DNA of 64,000 nucleotides from Streptomyces drozdowiczii (GTDB taxonomy: Bacteria > Actinomycetota > Actinomycetes > Streptomycetales > Streptomycetaceae). Below, piece by piece: positions 47,019 through 56,722 of the stretch. The stretch is from the NCBI RefSeq assembly GCF_026167665.1, contig NZ_CP098740.1, positions 3,348,001 through 3,412,000 on the forward strand, given 5' to 3'. Under the pieces are notes generated by a model that was given only the letters and a program-made list of their open reading frames with translations, made no database searches and was not told where the DNA came from. A program made the position numbers and the translations under genes. How positions within the stretch are numbered: the stretch's first letter is position 1; the number at the start of each line of letters is the position of its first letter.

Positions 47019-48487
47019 CGGGCGTTCCTCAGGTCGTGGGTGGTTTCGGTGGCATGCGGCGCGGGAACGGCGGGCTCGCGCACGGGGTTTGCGGGGTCGG
47101 CGGCCGGGAAGGGCACGGCCGGAGCGGGAGCCGGTGCGGGGTTTTCCGGGTCGGTGCCGGGGAACGTCGCAGCAGGCTCAGAAGCCGGCGCCGCGTTTCC
47201 CCGCTCCCGGTCCGGGAAGACCCACGCGCGGAACAGCAGGAAGCGCAGCACCGTCGCCGCGAGGTTCGCCGCGATGAGCACCGCGAGTTCGGTGCTGTGG
47301 GAGGGCGATCCGGAGGCCGCGCCCAGGGCCGCCAGCGAGCCGCTGGTCAGGGCGAGCCCGATGGCGAAGACCACGAGGCCCTGCGCCTGGTGACGGACCG
47401 CGCCGCCCCGGCCGCGTACCCCGAAGGTGAGCCTCCGGTTGGCGGCGGTGTTCGCGACGGCCGAGACCAGCAGCGCGGCCCCGTTGGCGAGCTGGGGCCC
47501 CGCGCCGAGCCGGAAGAGGGAGTACAGCGCCAGGTAGAACAGCGTGGACAGGGCGCCCACGACGCAGAACCCGACGAGCTGACGGGCCAGCCCGCCCGGC
47601 ACCCCGCCGATCGCCCGGTCGCGCGGATCGTCCCCGAAGGGCCGCGCCAGCCGGTCCAGCGGCAGCGCGCCTACGGCCAGCGCCCGCCCCACCCGCCACA
47701 CGCCCTTCAGGTCCTCGGTGGCGGTCCGGACGATGTGGACCGTGGAGTCGGGGTCGTCCACCCAGTCCACGGGCACCTCGTGGATGCGCAGCCCGGCCCG
47801 CTCGGCGAGCACCAGCATCTCGGTGTCGAAGAACCAGCCGGTGTCCTCCACCATCGGCAGCAGCCGCTGCGCGACCTCCCGCCGGATCGCCTTGAAACCG
47901 CACTGCGCGTCACTGAACCGGGCGGCGAGCGAGGAGCGCAGGATGATGTTGTAGGCCCGCGAGATGAACTCACGCTTCGTCCCCCGCACCACCCGCGAAC
48001 TCCGTGCCAGCCGCGAGCCGATGGCGAGGTCGGAGTGCCCGGAGATCAGCGGCGCCACCAGCGGGAGCAGCGCGTTGAGGTCGGTGGACAGGTCCACGTC
48101 CATGTACGCGAGCACCGGCGCGTCCGAGTGGGTCCAGACGGTACGCAGCGCACGCCCGCGCCCCTTCTCCTCCAGCCGGAAGGACCGCACCCCCGGCAGC
48201 GACCGCGCCAGCCGCTCCGCCACCTCGGGCGTCCGGTCGGTGCTGGCGTTGTCGGCGACGGTGATCCGGAAGGCGTACGGGAAGGTGCGGGCCAGGTGCT
48301 CGTGCAGCCGCAGCACGCACGGTTCGAGGTCCTTCTCCTCGTTGTAGACGGGTACCACCACGTCGAGGACGGGCGCACCCGCCGCACCGCCCGCTCCGGC
48401 GAGGAGGTGGTCCCGGGCCGGCAGGGTGCTCCAAGGAGTCTCTGTTCGCATGCCGTCGACAGTCGCCAACGCCGCTGTCACGGCCAT
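47015..48487 (-). CDS. GT2 polyprenyl-phosphate glycosyltransferase with GtrA-like domain (YkcC-like)
   Basis: Residues about 25-260 are a GT-A domain: VLDVVVPVYNEEKDLEPCV, VADNASTDRTPEVAE, VLAYMDVDLSTDLNALLPLV (DxD), GFKAIRREVAQRLLP and GWFFDTEMLVLAE. After it, four membrane helices (LVGFCVVGALSTLFYLALYS onward) form a GtrA-like domain. It likely makes the polyprenyl-phosphate sugar used by the coupled GT39 enzyme downstream. I used ATG 48487; ATG 48451, just before MRTETPWS, is an equally possible start. A Pro/Ala tail ends the protein. Confidence 0.88.
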   Translation of the reverse strand: MAVTAALATVDGMRTETPWSTLPARDHLLAGAGGAAGAPVLDVVVPVYNEEKDLEPCVLRLHEHLARTFPYAFRITVADNASTDRTPEVAERLARSLPGVRSFRLEEKGRGRALRTVWTHSDAPVLAYMDVDLSTDLNALLPLVAPLISGHSDLAIGSRLARSSRVVRGTKREFISRAYNIILRSSLAARFSDAQCGFKAIRREVAQRLLPMVEDTGWFFDTEMLVLAERAGLRIHEVPVDWVDDPDSTVHIVRTATEDLKGVWRVGRALAVGALPLDRLARPFGDDPRDRAIGGVPGGLARQLVGFCVVGALSTLFYLALYSLFRLGAGPQLANGAALLVSAVANTAANRRLTFGVRGRGGAVRHQAQGLVVFAIGLALTSGSLAALGAASGSPSHSTELAVLIAANLAATVLRFLLFRAWVFPDRERGNAAPASEPAATFPGTDPENPAPAPAPAVPFPAADPANPVREPAVPAPHATETTHDLRNAR

Positions 48488-48533
48488 GTGCTGAGGCTGT
48501 GGCCCAGATGTGAGTGACCCCGGGCGCCCGCTC

Positions 48534-49367
48534 TCAGAGCTCGGCTTCGCCCCACTCCGTGACGGCGACCTCGTCGCCGGCCGACAGCTTCCCCGGCGCG
48601 ACCACGGAGAACTTCGCGCCGAACACGACGCCCCCGCTCGCCGCCCTCCGATAGCCGGCGAGCGTGCGCAAGGGCTCAGGGCCCCGCCGGGCTCCGGCCT
48701 CCTGCGCGACCAGGGTGACGGCACAGCGCACCGCGAGCTTCGCGTAACCCAGCTCGGCGCCGCCGACGACGACGCGGCGTGCGCGGTCCTCGGCGTGCGG
48801 TTCGGCCGCCCAGCCGCCGTCGACGACGATGTTCGGGCGGAAGCGGTCCATCGGCAGGGGCGGGGCGCCCCGCTCCGCCATCCGCCGGTTGAGGAGGTCG
48901 AGGGAGGCGACGGAGAGCAGGTGCACGGCGCTGCTGTCGGCGTATCCGGACGGACCGGGGATCAAACCATCGGCGATCCGGTCGTGCTCCGGCGGCACCC
49001 GGACCAGACGGCTGGGGGCGCCGAGCACGTCCGAGAGCCAGGCGGCGGCCTCTTCCCCCTGGTCGATCCCCCGAAACGTGTCGCCGAACAGATCGACGTC
49101 ACGGCGCGGCGCGGACGTCGTCACATCGAGGCTCACCGTGCCGTGCCCGTCCGTGCCGAGGGCCAGGCGGGTCCCGTCGGCGCTGACAGTGGGCCGGATC
49201 AGGGCGAGACGGGGGTGCCGGCGCTGCGTGCGGAAGACCCCGTCCTCGCTGACGACCATGAAGCCGCGGTCGTGCGCGAGCCCCGCCGGTGTCAGGACCG
49301 CCTCGCTCACCGACGTACCCGCGCACCCCTTGACGGGGTAGCAGATCAGTTCCGTCACCCTTGCCAT
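48534..49367 (-). CDS. MOSC-domain protein
   Basis: The 277-aa product has a MOSC N-terminal beta-barrel (VTELICYPVKGCAGTSVSEAVL, DRGFMVVSEDGVFRTQRRHPRLALI) and a MOSC domain (FRPNIVVDG and a C-terminal barrel), typical of mARC-like molybdenum cofactor proteins. The conserved Cys of the MOSC domain is probably the one in KLAVRCAVTLVAQEAG. Substrate unknown. Confidence 0.88.
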   Translation of the reverse strand: MARVTELICYPVKGCAGTSVSEAVLTPAGLAHDRGFMVVSEDGVFRTQRRHPRLALIRPTVSADGTRLALGTDGHGTVSLDVTTSAPRRDVDLFGDTFRGIDQGEEAAAWLSDVLGAPSRLVRVPPEHDRIADGLIPGPSGYADSSAVHLLSVASLDLLNRRMAERGAPPLPMDRFRPNIVVDGGWAAEPHAEDRARRVVVGGAELGYAKLAVRCAVTLVAQEAGARRGPEPLRTLAGYRRAASGGVVFGAKFSVVAPGKLSAGDEVAVTEWGEAEL

Positions 49368-49467
49368 GCGCCGCTCCCTCCGGTCTGCGACCACTATGGG
49401 CGGCTGCCGGTCGCCACGCTCCACCGCCCCGACGGCCCGCGCCGGACAGGCATCTGCGAGCCGTGGC

Positions 49468-49845
49468 TCAGGACAGGCAGAACTCGTTGCCCTCGGGATC
49501 CGCCAGCACGACGTTGTCCGCGTGCCGGTCCCTGACGGTCGCCCCGAGCGCGGTCAGGCGCCGTATCTCCGCCTCCGGGTCCGTCGCCCGGAGATCCAGG
49601 TGCACGCGGTTCTTCACGCGCTTGCCCTCCGGCACGCGCTGGAACCACAGCCGGGGCCCCGCCCCCGCCGGCTCGACGAGCACCGTGGGATCGTCCTCGG
49701 CGCTGTGGATTCCGAGGGAGCGCAGGCGCGCCAGCTCCGCCTCGTCGTAGGGCGCGACGGCGTAGCCGTCCAGTGCCGCGGCCCAGAAGCGGGCTGCGGA
49801 CGCCGGGTGGGCACAGTCGAAGACGATGTCGTGGAGTCGCGCCAT
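49468..49845 (-). CDS. VOC (glyoxalase-like) family protein
   Basis: The 125-aa product has two beta-alpha-beta-beta-beta units: LHDIVFDCAHPASAARFWAAALDGYAV and NRVHLDLRATDPEAEIRRLTALGATV...VVLADPEGNEFCL. The PEGNEFCL end and single-domain length match the Glyoxalase_6 type. Ligand unknown. Confidence 0.88.
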   Translation of the reverse strand: MARLHDIVFDCAHPASAARFWAAALDGYAVAPYDEAELARLRSLGIHSAEDDPTVLVEPAGAGPRLWFQRVPEGKRVKNRVHLDLRATDPEAEIRRLTALGATVRDRHADNVVLADPEGNEFCLS

Positions 49846-49849
49846 CCGC

Positions 49850-51396
49850 TCATGATCGAGGCGCCCGACCGGCCGTGTCACGCGGCTTTCCGGTCTCCGC
49901 CCGTTCCGCGGGCAGCCGCACCGCGAACACCGTCTCGCCCGGCACCGACCGCACCTCCACCGTCCCGCCGTGGGCCGCCACCACCGCCTGGACGATCGCC
50001 AGGCCGAGGCCCGTGGAGCCGGCGTGGCGGGAGCGGGAGGCGTCGCCCCGGGCGAAGCGTTCGAAGACGTGGGGGAGGAGGTCCGGAGGGATGCCGGGGC
50101 CGTCGTCCCGGACCTCCACGGTGACCCAGGGGTCGCCGGGACCGGCCAGGACACGCGCGGTGACCGTGGTGCCGGGCGGGGTGTGAGTACGGGCGTTGGC
50201 CAGGAGGTTGACCAGGACCTGGTGGATGCGGGTCGGGTCGGCGCGGACCGCCGCCGGGGCGTCCGGCAGGTCCAGGCGCCACCGCCGGGCGGGCTCGGCC
50301 CGGTCCGCCGCGCGGGCATCGCTCACCGCGTCCACGACGAGCGGCGAGAGATCGGTGCTCTCGTACGAGAGCGGGCGGCCCGCGTCCAGGCGGGCGAGGA
50401 GGAGCAGGTCCTCGACCATCCCCGTCATCCGCTGCGCCTCGGACTCGATGCGGCCGAGCGCGTGCCGGGTGTCCGGGCCCGGCTCCTCCCGGCCGCGCCG
50501 GGTGAGTTCGGCGTAGCCGCGTATCGAGGCCAGCGGCGTCCGCAGCTCGTGGCTGGCGTCCGCGACGAACTGGCGCACCCGTGTCTCACTTCGCTGCCGC
50601 GCGTCCAGGGCCGAACCGACGTGCCCCAGCATCCGGTTGAGCGCCGCGCCGACCTGGCCGACCTCCGTGCGCGGGTCCGCCTCGGCGTCCGGGACCCGTT
50701 CGAGGAGGGCTACCTCGCCGCTGTGCAGCGGGAGTTCGGAGACCCGGGTCGCGGTCGCCGCCACCCGGCGCAACGGCCGCAGCGCCACACCGACCATCGC
50801 GGCGCCCGCGATCCCCGCCGCGACGAGCCCCGCACCGGTCACGCAGACCTCCACCAGGATCAGGGTGCCCAGCGCCCGGCTCACCTCGCTGGTGGGGATG
50901 CCGACGAGGACCGTGCCGCCGTCGCCCGCGGGCACGGCCCGCACCCGGTAGCCGCCCAGGCCGGGCAGCTCGACGTCGTGCGCGCGGTCGTCCGCCGTGA
51001 CACCGGCCGCCGTCACCGCGTCCCGCTGGGCGGTGGTCAGCGGTTCGGTGTTCTCGCCCGCGTCGAACCCGCCGTCCTTCACGACGGCCGAGTCCGTGAT
51101 CTCCCCCCGCTCGACCAGCGCGCCGAAGGTCTCCAGCGGCTGGCCGCCCATGCCGATGAAACCCAGCGGATCACGCTCCGGGGACGTTTTCGGCCCCCGG
51201 GCGCGGGAAGACCGGGGGCCCGCTGCGCCCGGACCGCTATGTCCCGCAGCTGGTCGTCGAGTTTCCCGTACATGTAGCTGTGGAAGGCGATCGCGGTCAC
51301 CGAACCGATCACGGCGGCGACCACGGCGATCAGCGCCACCGCCGAGACCACGAGGCGGGTGCGCAGGGTCCACGGCCGCCGCACCCCGCTACTCAC
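49850..51396 (-). CDS. Sensor histidine kinase (frameshifted in the sensor domain)
   Basis: From GTG 51396 the first frame encodes VSSGVRRPWTLRTRLVVSAV and a membrane helix, then a short extracellular start. A second frame carries the rest. One missing G in the CCCCC (plus strand) of 51194-51198 joins them: ...APGG-PKTSPERDPLGFIGMGG. The rest has a second membrane helix, a HAMP domain, the phosphoacceptor H-box VADASHELRTPLASIRG and ATPase boxes N (HQVLVNLLANARTHTPPG), G1 (DDGPGIPPDLLPHVFERF) and G2 (GSTGLGLAIV). Overlaps the response-regulator gene by eight bases. Confidence 0.92.
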
Positions 51397-52132
51397 CGGG
51401 CTTGATCAGATATCCCGCCCCGCGCCGGGTGTGGATCATGGGCGTACGGCCCGCGTCGATCTTCTTGCGCAGGTAGGAGATGTACAGCTCGACCACGTTG
51501 GCCTGGCCGCCGAAGTCGTAGTTCCAGACCCGGTCCAGGATCTGCGCCTTGCTGAGCACCCGGCGCGGATTGCGCATCAGGAACCGCAGCAGCTCGAACT
51601 CGGTCGCCGTCAGGTGGATGTTCTTCCCGCCCCGGCTCACCTCGTGGCTGTCCTCGTCCAGCATCAGGTCGCCCACGACGAGCTGCGACTCGCCGCGCGC
51701 CGCCGCCGCCGTCCCCGACCGCCGGATCAGGCCGCGCAGCCGGGCCACGACCTCCTCCAGGCTGAACGGCTTGGTGACGTAGTCGTCGCCGCCCGCCGTG
51801 AGCCCGGCGATCCGGTCCTCCACGGAGTCCCGCGCGGTCAGGAACAGCACCGGCACGTCGGACAGTTCGCGCCGCAGCCTGCCGAGGACGGCGAGCCCGT
51901 CCATGTCGGGCAGCATCACGTCGAGAATCACCACATCGGGCCGGAACGCGCGGGCCGTGCGCACGGCGGCCGCACCGTCCCCCGCGCTGCGCACCTCCCA
52001 GCCCTCGTAGCGAAGCGCCATCGACAGCAGCTCCGTGAGCGAAGCCTCGTCGTCCACGACCAGCACCCGCACGGGGGTGCGGTCCGGCCTGAGCAGTTCG
52101 GTACGCCCCTGGGGCGAGGTCGTCGTCGTCAT
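51389..52132 (-). CDS. OmpR-family response regulator
   Basis: The 247-aa product has a receiver (VRVLVVDDEASLTELLSMAL, VILDVMLPDMDG with the phospho-Asp, LTARDSVEDRI, DDYVTKPFSLEEVVARL with Thr and Lys) and a winged helix of OmpR type (LTATEFELLRFLMRNPRRVLSKAQIL, ANVVELYISYLRKKI, IHTRRGAGYLIKP). It forms an operon with the kinase that follows. Signal unknown. Confidence 0.94.
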   Translation of the reverse strand: MTTTTSPQGRTELLRPDRTPVRVLVVDDEASLTELLSMALRYEGWEVRSAGDGAAAVRTARAFRPDVVILDVMLPDMDGLAVLGRLRRELSDVPVLFLTARDSVEDRIAGLTAGGDDYVTKPFSLEEVVARLRGLIRRSGTAAAARGESQLVVGDLMLDEDSHEVSRGGKNIHLTATEFELLRFLMRNPRRVLSKAQILDRVWNYDFGGQANVVELYISYLRKKIDAGRTPMIHTRRGAGYLIKPGE

Positions 52133-52210
52133 GACGCCAGCCTCCGGGGCGGCTCTGAGAGAGTCCTTTTCCGTTTCTGTGAATTCCCTGAGAAAGCCGC
52201 GACGGGGATC

Positions 52211-53098
52211 TCAGACGCCGAACAGCGCCTTCGCGTTGTCGTGGCAGACCGCCCGCAGCCAGTCGTCGCCCAGGCCGAGCCTCTCCAGGGCGTGCAGTTG
52301 GTGGGCGTACGGGTACGGGATGTTCGGGAAGTCCGTGCCCAGCAGGACGCGGTCGCCGAGGTCCGCGAGGCGCCCGTGCTCCGCCGGAGGGAACGGGCTG
52401 AACTCCTCGACGAAGTCCGTGAACGCCATCGTCGTGTCGAGCCTGACCTCCGGATACGTCTCCGCGAGCGTCAGGAACTCCGCGTACTCCGGCATCCCCA
52501 TGTGCGCCACGATCAGCGGCAGCCGGGGATGGCGGGCGAGGACGCGCCCGATGGGACCGGGGCCGGTGTGCTCGCCGGGCGCCGGACCCGAGCCGCAGTG
52601 CGTCACGACCGGGATGCCCGCCTCCGCGAGCAGCCCCCACACCGGGTCGAGCAGGGGGTCGTTCGGGTCGTACGCGCCGACCTGGAGGTGCGCCTTGAAG
52701 ACCCGGGCCCCCGCCTCGACGGCCTCCCGCACATAGCGTCCGGCGTCCGGTTCCGGGAAGAACGTCGCGGTGTGCAGGCAGTCCGGCGTCCGGGCGGCGA
52801 AACCGGCCGCCCAGTCGTTCAGCCAGGCCGCCATCCCCGGCTTGTGCGGATACAGCATCGACGTGAAGCGGAGCACCCCGAACGAGCGGAGCACGGCGAG
52901 CCGTTCCGCCTCCTCGTGCCGGTAGGCGATCGGCCACTCCAGGCCGGTCAGCGGGCCCGCCGAGTCGAAGTACGCCCACACCTTGCGCAGCACCCGCTCC
53001 GGCATGAAATGCGTGTGTACGTCGATGAGCCCGGGCAGCCCGAGCCGCTGCCGGAACCGCACCACGTCGTCGTGATCGTCACCCATACGGGCGACCAT
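52211..53098 (-). CDS. Amidohydrolase family protein
   Basis: The 295-aa TIM-barrel product contains LIDVHTHFMPERVL (HxH metal site), VVTHCGSGPAPGEH, LIVAHMGMPEYAEFL and LLGTDFPNIPY (metal Asp), the set of amidohydrolase_2 enzymes such as decarboxylases. ATG 53098 follows the stop of the DUF2797 gene by one base; a second Met four codons later is possible. Confidence 0.88.
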   Translation of the reverse strand: MVARMGDDHDDVVRFRQRLGLPGLIDVHTHFMPERVLRKVWAYFDSAGPLTGLEWPIAYRHEEAERLAVLRSFGVLRFTSMLYPHKPGMAAWLNDWAAGFAARTPDCLHTATFFPEPDAGRYVREAVEAGARVFKAHLQVGAYDPNDPLLDPVWGLLAEAGIPVVTHCGSGPAPGEHTGPGPIGRVLARHPRLPLIVAHMGMPEYAEFLTLAETYPEVRLDTTMAFTDFVEEFSPFPPAEHGRLADLGDRVLLGTDFPNIPYPYAHQLHALERLGLGDDWLRAVCHDNAKALFGV

Positions 53099-53099
53099 C

Positions 53100-54038
53100 T
53101 CAGAACAGCCCGTCCTGCGCCGCCCCACCCCCCACCACGACGGTCGGCACGCTCACCCCGGCCGCGCCCGGCCCGGCCGCCGTCAGCGTCCAGCCGGTCA
53201 TCAGCCGGGTGTCCACGATGACGAGGCCCTGCGCGCCCGCGTCCAAGTGGAGATCGGGTCCGGCCGCCGCGACGAGCCTCCCCGCCACCGCGCCCCCGTC
53301 CACCAGACCGGCCACCGCGCGGACGGAACCGGAGCGAGGTAGCGCGTGGCCCGGCCCGGGCCGGGGTATCGCGCCCGCACCGGCCCCCGCCACCCCCAGC
53401 CGGAACACCTCCGCATGGTCCACCGCCGCGAACGGCAGCCGCTCCAGCGCCTCCGGCAGGCCGGCGCCCTCCAGGGCCGCCGCCCTGCCGTACAGCTCCG
53501 CGACCTCGGCGGCCCGCTCCGCCGGGTCCGGGAGGGCCGCCCGCACCTCCCGCTTGCGGGCGTACGGAATGCGGTCCGGGACCCCGAGGGCCGCCCGCAG
53601 CACCTCCTCCGCCCGGCGCGCCGCCATCAGCGGCCCCCGGCCCAGCCAGCTGAAGACCACCGCCCCCTGCTCCCGCAGCCGCGCCGCGCCCCGCTCCTCG
53701 GCGGTGATCCCGACCTTCACCATGCCTGGCCCGAACCACGCGAGATACACCCGGTACGTGCGCGGGTCGTCCGGGACCGTGTCGGCGGCCACCGAATGCG
53801 CCCGGTCGAGCCGCCCGCACTCAGGGCAGCGGCCGCCCGTGCTCGTCGCCGGCACCACGGCACCCAGCGGGCAGGCGTTGCCCCGGGCCCCGGAGCAGCG
53901 CCGCTCGCCGGACGCCCGGAAGCCGAACTCCGTTCCGTACGCCAGGACGCTCGCCCGCGTCCGCGCCCCCTTGCGCCAGCCCAGCGCGGGGCCGTCGGAG
54001 CCCTCGGGCCAACGGAGGCCGGTGCACTGCCAGTCCAT
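53100..54038 (-). CDS. DUF2797-domain protein
   Basis: The 312-aa product starts MDWQCTGLRWPEG and shows RRCSGA...ACPLG and GRCPECGRLDRAHSV, four cysteines likely binding zinc, then YRVYLAWFGPGMVKVGITAEERGAARLREQGA and WLGRGPLMAARRAEEVLRAAL, the GIY-YIG-like DUF2797 pattern. Nuclease-fold membership is suggested, activity unknown. Next gene downstream is the amidohydrolase, one base away. Confidence 0.82.
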   Translation of the reverse strand: MDWQCTGLRWPEGSDGPALGWRKGARTRASVLAYGTEFGFRASGERRCSGARGNACPLGAVVPATSTGGRCPECGRLDRAHSVAADTVPDDPRTYRVYLAWFGPGMVKVGITAEERGAARLREQGAVVFSWLGRGPLMAARRAEEVLRAALGVPDRIPYARKREVRAALPDPAERAAEVAELYGRAAALEGAGLPEALERLPFAAVDHAEVFRLGVAGAGAGAIPRPGPGHALPRSGSVRAVAGLVDGGAVAGRLVAAAGPDLHLDAGAQGLVIVDTRLMTGWTLTAAGPGAAGVSVPTVVVGGGAAQDGLF

Positions 54039-54092
54039 GACCGCAGCGTACGGGCGGGCACTGACAACGGGCCCGGGGCTACGATTCCGGGC

Positions 54093-55034
54093 ATGACGAC
54101 GGTGCAGGACGTGGACCGGTTCGAAGCGGCCAGGCCCCGGCTGGAGGCCATCGCCTATCGCCTCCTGGGCTCGGCGAGCGAGGCCGAGGACGCCGTGCAG
54201 GACACCTATCTGCGCTGGCAGGCCGCCGACACCGGGCGGATCGAGGTCCCCGAGGCGTGGCTGACGAAGGTCCTCACCAACCTCTGCCTCAACCAGCTCA
54301 CCTCAGCCCGCGCCCGCCGCGAGACGTACGTGGGCGCCTGGCTGCCCGAACCGCTGCTCGCCGGGGACCCCATGCTCGGCCCCGCCGACACGGTGGAGCA
54401 GCGCGAGTCGGTCTCGTACGCCGTGCTCACGCTCATGGAGCGGCTGACACCGGGCGAGCGGGCCGTGTACGTGCTGCGCGAAGCGTTCGGCTATCCGCAC
54501 CGGGAGATCGCGGAGATCCTGGAGCTGAGCGAATCCGCCGTGCAGCAGGTGTACCACCGGGCGAAGAAGCACATCGCCGACGGCCGGACGCGCACCGAAG
54601 TGGACGAGGCCGCCGCCCGCCGGGTCATCGAGGAGTTCCTGCTCGCCGCCGCCGGAGGCCGTACCGAACCGCTCGTGGAGCTGCTGACCTCCGACGCGAT
54701 CTCCATCGGGGACGGCGGCGGGAAGGTGCCCGCGCGCGCCAAGGCGTTCGAGGGTGCGAAGGCCGTGGCGACGTTCATGCGCGGCCTGCTCAAGCCGGGC
54801 AAGGCGAAGACCGCGGTCACCGGCGGTTCCGTCGAACTGCACATGACCCACGCGAACGGCTCCACCGCCGTTCTGGCGGTCGTCGGCGAACGGGTCATCG
54901 GCGTCATGTGCGTAGAAGTCACTCCGGAGGGAATCGCCTCGTTCCGCAACCAGGTCAACCCGGACAAGCTGGAACGCGCGACCCGGCGATGGGCGGCCAT
55001 GGAACACGGAAAGCCGCTGCTCACGGCCTTCTGA
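54093..55034 (+). CDS. sigJ: ECF41-type (SigJ) sigma factor
   Basis: The 313-aa product has ECF region 2 (RLEAIAYRLLGSASEAEDAVQDTYLRW), region 4 (LTPGERAVYVLREAFGYPHREIAEILELSESAVQQVYHRAKKHI) and a SnoaL-like C-terminal domain with DGGGKVPARAK and NQVNPDKLE, the extension that in ECF41 factors takes the place of an anti-sigma factor. It is followed by an FAD oxidoreductase, as ECF41 genes often are. The symbol is by family. Confidence 0.9.
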   Translation: MTTVQDVDRFEAARPRLEAIAYRLLGSASEAEDAVQDTYLRWQAADTGRIEVPEAWLTKVLTNLCLNQLTSARARRETYVGAWLPEPLLAGDPMLGPADTVEQRESVSYAVLTLMERLTPGERAVYVLREAFGYPHREIAEILELSESAVQQVYHRAKKHIADGRTRTEVDEAAARRVIEEFLLAAAGGRTEPLVELLTSDAISIGDGGGKVPARAKAFEGAKAVATFMRGLLKPGKAKTAVTGGSVELHMTHANGSTAVLAVVGERVIGVMCVEVTPEGIASFRNQVNPDKLERATRRWAAMEHGKPLLTAF

Positions 55035-55148
55035 GTGCTGAGTGACGCAGGTCACATCACTCTCCTGTCAGGAAAGCGTGGGCTACCCGGTTCAAGGGGC
55101 GAGAAACCACCCCGCAGGGGCGAACCCGCGCGAGACAGGAGCAGGCAC

Positions 55149-56351
55149 ATGCAGCAGCACCGCATCATCGTCCTCGGAGCCGGATACGCCGGAGCCATCG
55201 CGGCGGGCCGCGTCGCCAAGCGGCTGCGCCGCGAGGATGTCACCGTCACCCTCGTCAACGCGGAGCCCGACTTCGTGGAGCGCGTCCGCATGCACCAGCT
55301 CGCGGCCGGCCAGGACCTCAAGCCCCGCCCCTTCAGCGAGATGTTCGCCGGGACGGGCGTGGAGCTGAAGGTCGGCCGGGTCACCGCCGTGGACGTCGAC
55401 CGCAAGGCGGTCACCGTCGAGAGCGGGGACGGCACGGAGGAGCTGGCGTACGACTCCCTCGTCTACGCCCTCGGCAGCGCCTGGAACACCCAGGGCGTCC
55501 CCGGGACCGCCGAGCACGCCCACGAGATCGCGAGCCGCCCCGGAGCGCTCCGGCTGCGCGCACGGCTGGCCGCCCTCGCGCCCGGCCAGTCCGTCCTGAT
55601 CGTCGGCGGCGGCCTGACCGGCCTGGAGGCGGCGACCGAGTTCGCGGAGGCCCGCCCGGACCTCGACATCGCCCTCGCCGCGCGCGGCGGCCTAGGCGAC
55701 TGGCTCTCCCCCAGCGGCCGCGCGCACGTCCGCAAGGTCTTCGACCGGCTCGGGATCACCGTCCACGAGAACGCCGCCGTCGCGGAGGTCGGCGGTGGTT
55801 ACGTCACCACGGCCGAGGGCACCTCGTTCCAGGCGGCGGTCACCGTCTGGACGACCGGCTTCGCGGTCCACCCGCTCACGGCGGCCACCGCCCTGAAGAC
55901 CTCTACGAGCGGCCAGATCGTGGTCGACGCGACCATGCGCTCGGTCTCGCACCCCGATGTGTACGCGATCGGCGACGCGGCCCTCGTCGCGGGCCCCGGC
56001 GGCAAGCCGCTGCGGATGTCCTGCGCCTCGGGCGTCCCCACCGCCTGGCAGGCGGCCGACGCCCTCGCGGCCCGCCTCACCGGCACCAAGATCCCGTCCA
56101 CCCCGCTGCGCTACTTCAACCAGTGCGTCTCACTGGGCCGCAAGGACGGCCTCATCCAGTACGTCACCGCCGACGACCGCGCGGTCAAGGCAGCACTGAA
56201 GGGCCGCATCGCCGCGATCTACAAGGAACTGGTCTGCAAGGGCGCCGCCTGGGGCGTGGCCAACCCGACGGCCGGCCTGCCGTCCCGCCGCCGCCCGGTC
56301 ACGGCCACCCAGCAGCCCGAAACGACCCGGGTGGCCGCTGCGGAGCGGTGA
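55149..56351 (+). CDS. FAD/NAD-dependent oxidoreductase next to the ECF41 sigma factor
   Basis: The 400-aa product has the dinucleotide fold of type II NADH dehydrogenase-like enzymes: RIIVLGAGYAGAIAAGRVAK (FAD), QSVLIVGGGLTGLEAATEFAEAR (NAD), and DVYAIGDAALV. Electron acceptor unknown. ATG 55149 is preceded by a promoter-sized gap of 114 bases after sigJ; the target promoter of SigJ may be there. Confidence 0.9.
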   Translation: MQQHRIIVLGAGYAGAIAAGRVAKRLRREDVTVTLVNAEPDFVERVRMHQLAAGQDLKPRPFSEMFAGTGVELKVGRVTAVDVDRKAVTVESGDGTEELAYDSLVYALGSAWNTQGVPGTAEHAHEIASRPGALRLRARLAALAPGQSVLIVGGGLTGLEAATEFAEARPDLDIALAARGGLGDWLSPSGRAHVRKVFDRLGITVHENAAVAEVGGGYVTTAEGTSFQAAVTVWTTGFAVHPLTAATALKTSTSGQIVVDATMRSVSHPDVYAIGDAALVAGPGGKPLRMSCASGVPTAWQAADALAARLTGTKIPSTPLRYFNQCVSLGRKDGLIQYVTADDRAVKAALKGRIAAIYKELVCKGAAWGVANPTAGLPSRRRPVTATQQPETTRVAAAER

Positions 56352-56455
56352 GGGGTGCGTAGGGCCTGGGCGGGGGGCCGCACCAGGCCCTCGGCCAATG
56401 CGGCCCCGCGCAGGAGAAGTTCGGCGGCTTCGGACCACGCAGCGCGAAAGGCGAA

Positions 56456-56479
56456 AGGCCCCGGATCTCTCCGGGGCCT
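56456..56479 (-). terminator. Terminator of tRNA-Arg(ACG)
   Basis: A nine-bp stem AGGCCCCGG with its complement and a six-base loop lies 11 bases beyond the 3' end of the tRNA on the minus strand. Confidence 0.75.
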
Positions 56480-56490
56480 CTCATCTGCTG

Positions 56491-56563
56491 TGCACTCGGC
56501 AGGATTCGAACCTGCAACCTTCTGATCCGTAGTCAGATGCTCTATCCGTTAAGCTACGAGTGC
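56491..56563 (-). tRNA. tRNA-Arg(ACG)
   Basis: Minus-strand acceptor GCACTCG pairs with CGAGTGC, discriminator A. The anticodon arm TCTGA-CTACGGA-TCAGA gives ACG, read as ICG after TadA action. T-loop GTTCGAATC is standard. CCA is not encoded. Confidence 0.97.
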
Positions 56564-56683
56564 TTGTGCTTCCGGGGTTTTTTCTGCCCCGTCGGCGTTG
56601 CGAGAACAACATTACATGAACTGCGCCGGGACGCGAAATCCATTGGCCGCACCGGCCTGAGCTGGGCAGATGCCGGGAACGGA

Positions 56684-56714
56684 CGAAGCCCCGGTCCTGG
56701 GGACCGGGGCTTCG
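56684..56714 (-). terminator. Terminator of tRNA-Ser(GCT)
   Basis: A 14-bp perfect stem CGAAGCCCCGGTCC and complement around a three-base loop lies nine bases after the tRNA 3' end on the minus strand. Confidence 0.82.
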
Positions 56715-56722
56715 GGGTGGTG

